Positions 7,360 through 12,363 of a DNA stretch of 13,809 nucleotides are shown here, in pieces. The notes beneath the pieces were generated by a model. It saw only the letters and a list, made by a program, of their open reading frames with translations, searched no databases and was not told the DNA's origin. Numbering within the stretch: position 1 is the first letter of the stretch; every line of letters begins with the position of its first letter. The DNA is from Alphaproteobacteria bacterium (GTDB lineage: Bacteria > Pseudomonadota > Alphaproteobacteria > Sphingomonadales > Rhodothalassiaceae). The stretch is from assembly GCA_003695555.1 (NCBI GenBank), contig RFIU01000332.1:1-13809 (forward strand), in the 5' to 3' direction. Position numbers and translations under genes: made by a program.

Positions 7360-7806
7360 TCAGCCGCTTCCCCGTTCCAGCTTCACTCCCTTGACATAGC
7401 GCAGCTGCAGTCGCGTGCGGCCGGCCGTTTCCCGTCCGTCGTTGAGTCGGACGGTGAAGAACTGCTGGCGCGCGCGAAGCGGTATCACGGCAAGAAGGTG
7501 CGATTCTTCATGACCGGCGGAAGCGCTCCACACCTCGATATGGCGGAGCAGACGGCGGGGGACATGGCTGCGATTGGCCGGCTCGACGCGACCACGCAGA
7601 ACGAGGCGGTCGCCGACCTCAACGAGCTGCGTGGATCGGATGTACGATTCGGCTGCCTGCCCGATGAGAGAAACACTGGCGGAGCTGCCTGTTACCGATC
7701 CATCGGGCAGCAGGGCGTCCGCCCTTGCCTTGCCGGTCATCGCGAGAGCGACGGTCATCGCGAGCGCCGCTGTCATCGCCTTCATTCGGACGGTGGGTAC
7801 GGCCAT
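7360..7806 (-). CDS. Small secreted protein of unknown function behind a Fur-like promoter
   Basis: A 148-residue product. The start at 7806 is fixed by a perfect AGGAGG (7816-7821) nine bases upstream. The N-terminus MAVPTVRMKAMTAALAMTVALAMTGKARA is a signal peptide with a plausible ARA|D cleavage after residue 29, leaving a mature chain of about 119 residues without cysteines. The mature part is rich in alternating hydrophobic strands: 'RLVLRGRVEPANRS', 'LLRHIEVWSASAG', 'HLLAVIPLRARQQFFTVRL', 'TRLQLRYVKGVKL'. A small all-beta periplasmic domain is plausible, but I recognise no family. The frame stays open upstream to about 8301, but that part has no ribosome binding site and low-complexity composition, so it is excluded. 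A Fur-box-like promoter about 190 bases upstream suggests iron or metal control. Confidence 0.6.
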   Translation of the reverse strand: MAVPTVRMKAMTAALAMTVALAMTGKARADALLPDGSVTGSSASVSLIGQAAESYIRSTQLVEVGDRLVLRGRVEPANRSHVPRRLLRHIEVWSASAGHEESHLLAVIPLRARQQFFTVRLNDGRETAGRTRLQLRYVKGVKLERGSG

Positions 7807-7857
7807 GAATGGATTCCTCCTCGGTCCCTGAAAATGCACGGCGGCGGACATTCTTCC

Positions 7858-7873
7858 GCAAAAGGGCTTTTGC
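7858..7873 (-). promoter_or_regulatory. Hairpin in the 5' leader of the secreted-protein gene
   Basis: GCAAAAG/CTTTTGC is a perfect 7-bp inverted repeat with only two bases between the arms. It is located 37 bases upstream of the AGGAGG at 7816-7821. It would lie in the untranslated leader of the minus-strand transcript if transcription starts near 7993. It could protect or modulate the leader; I have no evidence for a specific mechanism. Confidence 0.3.
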
Positions 7874-7999
7874 CGCCCCGAGCGACATGTCGTTTCGTCG
7901 AATGGTTTCCAACATTTTAACCTTTTCGGGTGCGAACCGCAAAACCCCCATGCGATTCGTCCAACCCCTGAGAGTCGCAATCGGCCTTCTCTTCTTATT

Positions 8000-8028
8000 C
8001 TAATAACGCAAATGCGAGTCGTTTGCAA
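8000..8028 (-). promoter_or_regulatory. Promoter overlapped by a Fur-box-like palindrome
   Basis: On the minus strand, TTGCAA (8028-8023) and TATTAG (8005-8000) are separated by exactly 17 bases. The interval 8007-8027 reads TGCAAACGACTCGCATTTGCG. That is 17 of 21 matches, by eye, to a symmetric Fur box TGCAAATGATTC/TCATTTGCA as I remember it. The operator covers the -35 and spacer, where a repressor would block RNA polymerase. It is locally AT-rich compared with the surroundings. It points at the secreted-protein gene starting at 7806. The palindrome is symmetric, so it could also act rightward, but no gene begins on that side. Confidence 0.55.
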
Positions 8029-8407
8029 TAGTGATGAGGCGATCCCACCCTCATTGATGCCTTCCATCATGCGTGCCCGGATGGGATTTTCCGAAGCCGC
8101 CGATGCCGTTGGAAGATGCCGCAGGTGCTCGTGTGGGCGAAAATTTCCTTGTCGGCCATCACCCGGAAAGAAACATGCGCTCGCGCTTCCCGGGAAAGGT
8201 TCCTCCTTCAAAGTCGTCTGTCGTACGGATGCCCCGTGAGACCGATCCGGCGCGCGCGGCCTGAGCACTCTTGTCCGTGGCTTCCCACCCATCAGAAGCA
8301 ATTCCTGATGAGTCTCGCCGGCTCGCTGTCACCTAGCCGACTCGACGAAATCATGGCGCTCGATGGCTGGTCGGGTCGCGGCCTGCGATGGCGAAACCTC
8401 GCCCCGC

Positions 8408-8439
8408 GCGACACATGCCCTACAGCCGTAGCATGTCGC
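8408..8439. repeat. Long imperfect hairpin downstream of gspG
   Basis: The arms GCGACACATGCCCTAC and GTAGCATGTCGC pair over 12 base pairs around an AGCC tetraloop, with two 2-base bulges (CA and CC). It sits about 64 bases past the gspG stop in the minus direction. A smaller 5-bp hairpin (8390-8403) lies immediately further along. It may end or stabilise the gspG transcript, but no T-run follows on the minus strand. Confidence 0.4.
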
Positions 8440-8502
8440 CCCATCTCCTCGGCACATTGGGGCAGACCGTGAAAGTGGGAGGGACACAAAGAAAGACGGC
8501 CG

Positions 8503-8931
8503 TCAGCCCGTGGCAGTATCCCAATTGGCGATATCGCGGTTTTCACCCTCGCCGCCGGGCTTGCCGTCGGCACCCAGGGTCCACAGGTCATAGGGGCCAT
8601 GATCGCCCGGCGACTTGTAGAGATAGGGGCGACCCCAAGGGTCGATGATGCCGTCCTTCTTGTCGAGATAGGGTCCGTTCCAGAAGCGGGCGCCCCGGGG
8701 GCGTTCGATCAGGGCCTTGAGCCCTTCTTCGGTCGTCGGATAGCGCCCCGCCTCAAGCCGATAGAGATCAAGGGCGGTGGCGAGATTGTGGATCTGGATC
8801 TCGGCCGCCTGCGACTTGGCAGAGGAGAGATACTTCATCACCCGCGGCACGGCAAAGGCGGCGATAAGGCCGAGGATCGCCAGAACGACGAGAAGCTCGA
8901 TCAGGGTGAACCCCCGTTTCCGATGTCGCAT
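8503..8931 (-). CDS. gspG: Type II secretion system major pseudopilin GspG
   Basis: 142 residues from ATG 8931. The N-terminus RKRG|FTLIELLVVLAILGLIAAFAVP is a type IV prepilin signal: cleavage after Gly7, N-methyl-Phe8, and the conserved Glu at +5 (Glu12), followed by the hydrophobic assembly helix. The rest matches GspG: 'AEIQIHNLATALDLYRLEAGRYPTTEEGL', 'WNGPYLDKK', 'DPWGRPYLYKSPG', and the C-terminal calcium-loop region 'LGADGKPGGEGENRDIANW'. GspG polymerises into the pseudopilus that drives substrates through the outer-membrane secretin. A longer start at 9003 (166 residues) is possible but gives an untypically long 31-residue leader; neither start has a strong ribosome binding site. No other gsp gene lies in the window, so it is separated from any main gsp operon. 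A type IV pilin is less likely given the C-terminal motif. Confidence 0.92.
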   Translation of the reverse strand: MRHRKRGFTLIELLVVLAILGLIAAFAVPRVMKYLSSAKSQAAEIQIHNLATALDLYRLEAGRYPTTEEGLKALIERPRGARFWNGPYLDKKDGIIDPWGRPYLYKSPGDHGPYDLWTLGADGKPGGEGENRDIANWDTATG

Positions 8932-9003
8932 CGGCGCCTGCTGCGCATCGTCTTCGGCGCAGTTTGCCGACGAAGGATGACTTGAGGTGAGAAGTCTTTT
9001 CAT

Positions 9004-9135
9004 GACAAGACTGTCCCCGTATGCGTGCGGATGAATCCCCCCCTTGCGCCGTCTCCTATCAGAAAGCGTGCGGCAAGGGCAATGGTAACAGCCGACGCGC
9101 GAGTCCCGTGCGAAGAAATGACAAGGAGACGAGCC
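9004..9135. promoter_or_regulatory. Divergent spacer between gspG and folE
   Basis: This stretch must hold the starts for both divergent genes unless gspG begins at 9003. The folE ribosome binding site AAGGAG is at 9123-9128. On the minus strand TTGCCC at about 9084-9079 is followed, 17 bases later, by ATAGGA, a weak candidate for gspG. I see no strong folE promoter and no clear operator. Confidence 0.3.
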
Positions 9136-9720
9136 ATGGCCGACGGGCCGCATCCGCGAGCAAGCAGGGCCGAGGCGCAAGAGGCGGTGCGCACCCTGCT
9201 GCGCTGGGCCGGCGACGATCCCGAGCGCGAAGGGCTGCGTGAAACGCCGGACCGGGTGGTGCGCGCCTTTCGGGAATATTTCCGCGGCTATGGCGAAGAT
9301 CCGGTCGCGTATCTCCAGCGCACCTTCGAGGAGATCTCGGGCTATGACGAGGTGGTGCTGCTGCGCGACATTCCTTTCGTTTCGCATTGCGAACACCATA
9401 TTGCGCCGATCATCGGCAAGGCGCATGTCGCCTATCTGCCGAGGGAACGAATCGTCGGCATTTCCAAGCTCGCGCGTGTCGTCCATGCTTTCGCACGCCG
9501 ACTGCAGGTGCAGGAACGGCTGACCGCCGAAATCGGGGATGCCATCGATCGGGTGCTTCATCCCCACGGCGTCGCAGTGGTGCTGGAAGCCACGCATGCC
9601 TGCATGAGCTGTCGCGGTGTCGAGACCCCGAATGTGGTGATGACGACGAGCCGGATGCTCGGCACCTTCCGAGAGGACGACAAGGCGCGCCGCGAGGTGC
9701 TGGCCCTGATGGGTTTCTGA
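9136..9720 (+). CDS. folE: GTP cyclohydrolase I (type IA, FolE)
   Basis: FolE converts GTP to 7,8-dihydroneopterin triphosphate, entering tetrahydrofolate and queuosine-precursor synthesis. The start at 9136 is chosen from AAGGAG seven bases upstream, giving 194 residues. An in-frame upstream ATG would add 37 unlikely residues. Zinc ligands are intact: Cys85 and His88 in 'SHCEHHIAPIIGKAHVAYLP', and Cys156 in 'ATHACMSCRGVETP'. The family core 'LLRWAGDDPEREGLRETPDRV' is at 22-42, followed by 'IVGISKLARVVHAFARRLQ' and 'QERLT'. It is somewhat shorter than the E. coli enzyme (about 222) because of a short N-terminus. It is divergent from gspG and followed by the tRNA-Glu promoter. It is a possible source of preQ1 precursor for the queA-tgt pathway, though that link is shared with folate synthesis. 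Confidence 0.96.
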   Translation: MADGPHPRASRAEAQEAVRTLLRWAGDDPEREGLRETPDRVVRAFREYFRGYGEDPVAYLQRTFEEISGYDEVVLLRDIPFVSHCEHHIAPIIGKAHVAYLPRERIVGISKLARVVHAFARRLQVQERLTAEIGDAIDRVLHPHGVAVVLEATHACMSCRGVETPNVVMTTSRMLGTFREDDKARREVLALMGF

Positions 9721-9755
9721 AAGGCGGGGCCTGCGGGCTTTCCCGGTCTTTCCCA

Positions 9756-9784
9756 TTGACAGTCCGCCTGCGCTTTGGCTAAGG
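9756..9784 (+). promoter_or_regulatory. Promoter of tRNA-Glu
   Basis: A perfect TTGACA -35 (9756-9761), a 17-base spacer and CTAAGG (9779-9784) lie 36 bases after the folE stop and about 50 bases before the tRNA 5' end. The -35 is the best consensus match in the window. The -10 is weaker but in the right place. The expected start is near 9791. Confidence 0.65.
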
Positions 9785-9798
9785 CATGCCGCGCTGCT

Positions 9799-9822
9799 GC
9801 GCCGGCGTATCGAAGCCGGCGT
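9799..9822 (+). other. Hairpin in the 5' leader of pre-tRNA-Glu
   Basis: CGCCGGC (9800-9806) pairs with GCCGGCG (9815-9821) around an 8-base loop, with a further G-U pair outside. It lies between the predicted transcription start and the mature tRNA 5' end, so RNase P must remove it. It could instead be the terminator of folE read-through, but no T-run follows. Confidence 0.35.
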
Positions 9823-9832
9823 GCCCTGCCAT

Positions 9833-9908
9833 GGCCCCTTCGTCTAGCGGTCTAGGACGCCGGCCTCTCACGCCGGAAACACGGGTTCGAGTCCCGTAGG
9901 GGTCACCA
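9833..9908 (+). tRNA. tRNA-Glu, anticodon CTC, CCA encoded
   Basis: Acceptor GGCCCCT/AGGGGTC with one G-U pair. D-arm TCGTCTAGCGGTCTAGGAC. Anticodon stem CCGGC/GCCGG with loop CTCTCAC (anticodon at 9867-9869). T-arm ACGGG-TTCGAGT-CCCGT, discriminator A and encoded CCA (9906-9908). It reads GAG, a secondary glutamate isoacceptor to TTC. It stands alone behind its own promoter. Confidence 0.96.
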
Positions 9909-10157
9909 TTTCCCTTTCCGTTCTTCTCGCATCCTTTCGCGTTCGGCGGGCAGCACTTCCAGTGCTCCATATTCCGATGGGGGTCTTGCCTGTCGAAGTG
10001 TCGGTCGTCGCAGTCTGGGAACGATTGATCGCGCCGGTCGGGGCGAGGACTGGCGAAACGGGATGCCGGCCGCTATGGCGCTCAATGAGCGCAACCCGCA
10101 GGTCCAGCATCCGGGATGGCGAATGAATCTTGAGAGGCGAAGAACGGCGAGCCTTCG
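9909..10157. other. Spacer between tRNA-Glu and the TonB receptor, with two perfect short hairpins
   Basis: A 249-base gap. AGCACT-TCC-AGTGCT (9952-9966) is a perfect 6-bp stem with a 3-base loop, placed where the tRNA transcript could end. GCGCTC-AAT-GAGCGC (10078-10092) is a second perfect 6-bp stem about 65 bases before the receptor start. Neither is followed by a T-run. I looked for a Fur box or a clear promoter ahead of the receptor and saw neither. Confidence 0.4.
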
Positions 10158-12263
10158 ATGTCGGTGATCGATGTGCGCAGGATACGTTCGACGGGCATCT
10201 TGTTTGTCTGCCTGATGGCGCTTTCTTGGGCGCTGGCAGCCGGACCGGCCATGTCTGCGGTCGTCCAGGAGGTCGGCGAGACGCCCGAGACGGTGATCTA
10301 TACGCCCGACTTCTTCGCCCGCTATCATCCCATCACCGCCTTGGACATGGTCGTTCGGGTACCGGGTTTCCGTCTTGACAACGGCGATGGACGGCGAGGC
10401 TTTTCCGGTTCGGCCGGCAATGTTCTGATCAATGGGGAACGACCCAGCACCAAGAGCGATCCGCTTTCGCAGATCCTTGCCCGTCTTCCTGCCGAGCGTG
10501 TGTCCCGTATCGAGCTGATCCGTGGGCGCACCGGCGGGCTCGATGTCGGCGGTCAGAGCATCGTCGTCAATGTCATCCTGAAACAGGAGGCGCCAGCCGC
10601 CTATCAGTGGCAGATCGATGTCGAACAGGACGCCGATGGCGGTCCGGTGACGCCATCGGGCCGGATATCGCGATCGGATCATGCAGGCGCAAGCGAATAC
10701 AATATCGGTGCCGAGGTCCGGCGCTTCTTTTTCAATTCGGCAGGTCCGGAACTGGTTTTCCTGGGAGCCGGCCCCGGGGAGGGATTGGATGAAACCCGCG
10801 ACGAGATCAGTATGGGAGACGGTCTTGAGCTCAAGCTGAATGGCAACAGCGAGACGCGGATCGGGCGATCGATCATCCATGCCAATGGCGAGCTGAGCTT
10901 CTTCCATTTCAATCGTCGCGAATCCTCGCACCGGGTGCCGGTCGATCCGTTTGCCGCTGTCCGAGACGTCCGTGAGGGTGGCGGCAACGACCGCCTTGGC
11001 TTCGAACTCGGCAGCGATATCGAGCATGCCTTCACCGACAGCTTTTCGGGCAAGCTGATCGGACTTGGGCGGCGACAGCATTTCGACAATGAGAATTTTC
11101 GCATCGATCGCTTCACTGGCGGCGAGCTGATCCGTGACAGTCGTGCCGACAGCACCAGCACCAGCACCGAGATCATCGCGCGCGGCGAATTCGACTGGAC
11201 CGGCATCGAGGATCATCATCTCGAAGTGAATCTGGAAGGCGCCTACAATCGCCTGAGCAACAGCCTGACGGTGATCGTCACCGAACCGGGATCGAGCGCG
11301 ACGGTGCCGGTGCCCGGGGCGAATACGGTGGTCGAGGAGCGCCGCGGTGATTTTACCCTGCAGGATTCCTGGCAGGCGGGGCGCTGGGTGCTCGAAGGGC
11401 GAATGGCGGCGGAAGTCTCGCGCATCAGCCAGTCGGGTGAGGCGGCGAGACGGCGCAGCTTCGCTTTTCTCAAGCCCCGCTTTGCGGTCACCTTCGACCA
11501 GACACCACATCTGCAATGGCGTTTCGTCGCCGAGCGCGATGTCGCGCAGCTCGATTTCTTCGACTTCGTCAGCGCCACCAATTTCGGAGATGAGCAGCTA
11601 GCCCTCGGCAATCCCGATCTGGTGCCGGAACGCACCTGGAAACTCGAGCCGGCCGTCGAGTACCGCTTCGGTGAGATCGGCGTGGTCAGGCTTACTGGCT
11701 TCTATCATCGCATCGCGGACGTCCAGGATCTGCTGCCGCTTGCCGACGGGCTCGAGATCCCCGGCAATATCGGCCCCGGACGGCGCTTCGGAATACGCTG
11801 GGAAATGACCTGGCCGCTCGACCGCTGGATCGGCCTGACCGGCGCGCGGCTCGATATCGAGGGCAGGCTTCAGGGTTCGCGGGTCACCGATCTGGTCACC
11901 GGGCGGCCGCGGCCGCTTTCCGGCGAGCGCCGTTTCGTAAATACATTCGACTTTCGCCAGGACTTCGAAAAGGCGCGGCTTGCCTGGGGATGGAACATGC
12001 GGCTGGTCTCGCGCCGGCCTTCTTTCGGCCTCGACGAACTCGTGCTCGAGGATGAAGGGGTCAATATCGACATGTTCATCGAGACCACCCGATGGTGGGG
12101 GATCAAGGCCCGGCTGACGGTGGAAAATCTCGCCGATCGCGATGTCATCCGTGATCGTCGCGTTTTCGTTCTGCTCCGCGATCAAAGCCCGCTCGCCTTT
12201 CAGGAATTCCGCAATCGGCCGCGTGGCCGTTCCATCGTCCTGACGCTTAGCGGTACCTTCTGA
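10158..12263 (+). CDS. TonB-dependent outer-membrane receptor, substrate unknown
   Basis: 701 residues from ATG 10158; the ribosome binding site is weak, but the signal peptide begins right after it. Residues 1-34 form a Sec signal ('GILFVCLMALSWALAAGPAMSA'-like core). A TonB-box-like ETVIY is at 44-48. The plug domain follows (about 50-142): 'ALDMVVRVPGFRLD', 'GNVLINGERPSTKSDPLSQILARLPAERVSRIELIRG'. The rest is a beta-barrel ending in Phe701 ('IVLTLSGTF'), the usual outer-membrane C-terminal signature. The '...NPDLVPERTWKLEPAVEYRF' segment is the conserved late-barrel motif of the family. The plug with 'LIRG' and the relatively short barrel resemble the outer-membrane beta-barrel-3-type TonB proteins common in sphingomonad-like genomes; that assignment is inference. 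The substrate (siderophore, heme, glycan or other) cannot be read. No partner transport genes adjoin it. Confidence 0.88.
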   Translation: MSVIDVRRIRSTGILFVCLMALSWALAAGPAMSAVVQEVGETPETVIYTPDFFARYHPITALDMVVRVPGFRLDNGDGRRGFSGSAGNVLINGERPSTKSDPLSQILARLPAERVSRIELIRGRTGGLDVGGQSIVVNVILKQEAPAAYQWQIDVEQDADGGPVTPSGRISRSDHAGASEYNIGAEVRRFFFNSAGPELVFLGAGPGEGLDETRDEISMGDGLELKLNGNSETRIGRSIIHANGELSFFHFNRRESSHRVPVDPFAAVRDVREGGGNDRLGFELGSDIEHAFTDSFSGKLIGLGRRQHFDNENFRIDRFTGGELIRDSRADSTSTSTEIIARGEFDWTGIEDHHLEVNLEGAYNRLSNSLTVIVTEPGSSATVPVPGANTVVEERRGDFTLQDSWQAGRWVLEGRMAAEVSRISQSGEAARRRSFAFLKPRFAVTFDQTPHLQWRFVAERDVAQLDFFDFVSATNFGDEQLALGNPDLVPERTWKLEPAVEYRFGEIGVVRLTGFYHRIADVQDLLPLADGLEIPGNIGPGRRFGIRWEMTWPLDRWIGLTGARLDIEGRLQGSRVTDLVTGRPRPLSGERRFVNTFDFRQDFEKARLAWGWNMRLVSRRPSFGLDELVLEDEGVNIDMFIETTRWWGIKARLTVENLADRDVIRDRRVFVLLRDQSPLAFQEFRNRPRGRSIVLTLSGTF

Positions 12264-12339
12264 TCGCTTGCCGCCTGATGGCGGGCGGGGCGGGGAGAAC
12301 GGTTCCGGCCATTCGCCGACAGTGCAATTTCCGTCGATC

Positions 12340-12362
12340 GGCCACCGCCATATCGGTCGGCC
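12340..12362. terminator. Hairpin just after the typA stop, between convergent genes
   Basis: GGCCACCG and CGGTCGGCC pair over 8 base pairs with a single-base bulge and a CCATAT loop. It lies directly after the typA stop (12364-12366) on the minus strand and about 77 bases after the receptor stop on the plus strand. A weaker CCGCC-TGAT-GGCGG hairpin follows the receptor at about 12271-12284. No T-run follows either, so a bidirectional terminator is plausible but unproven. Confidence 0.35.
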
Positions 12363-12363
12363 G

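Larger units (their letters stand above)
7807..8502. other. 696-base non-coding stretch between the secreted-protein gene and gspG
   Basis: No open frame here has a ribosome binding site together with plausible protein composition. It holds the AGGAGG and leader of the minus-strand gene, the Fur-like promoter (8000-8028), a 6-bp inverted repeat CATCAG/CTGATG (8290-8310), a GGCGA-AACC-TCGCC tetraloop hairpin (8390-8403) and a longer imperfect hairpin (8408-8439). The part from about 7900 to 8060 is visibly richer in A and T than the rest of the window. A minus-strand ATG at 7915 with AAAAGG five bases upstream opens a 98-codon frame overlapping the secreted-protein gene. I consider it doubtful. 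A small RNA or decayed gene cannot be excluded. Confidence 0.5.

Noticed and set aside
7807..8301. In-frame upstream extension of the secreted-protein gene to 8301
   Set aside because: It would cross the Fur-like promoter, has no ribosome binding site, and would bury a good signal peptide inside the protein. AGGAGG at 7816-7821 marks the true start.
8116..8472. 118-codon plus-strand frame in the gap before gspG
   Set aside because: No Shine-Dalgarno, no motif, cysteine/arginine-rich composition typical of chance frames, and it runs through the hairpin cluster.
9004..9756. Extension of the gspG frame far upstream, across folE
   Set aside because: The prepilin leader must be short and N-terminal, and the extended part is antisense to folE.
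9909..10157. Fur box upstream of the TonB receptor
   Set aside because: No TGCAAA/TTTGCA-type palindrome or other AT-rich dyad is present in this spacer. The two dyads there are GC-rich hairpins.
9903..11516. Open frame of 537 codons on the minus strand opposite tRNA-Glu and the TonB receptor
   Set aside because: It runs across the tRNA and is the mirror of the receptor gene in a GC-rich codon context. The plus-strand frame has a signal peptide, TonB box, plug and barrel motifs; this one has no recognisable motif and no ribosome binding site.
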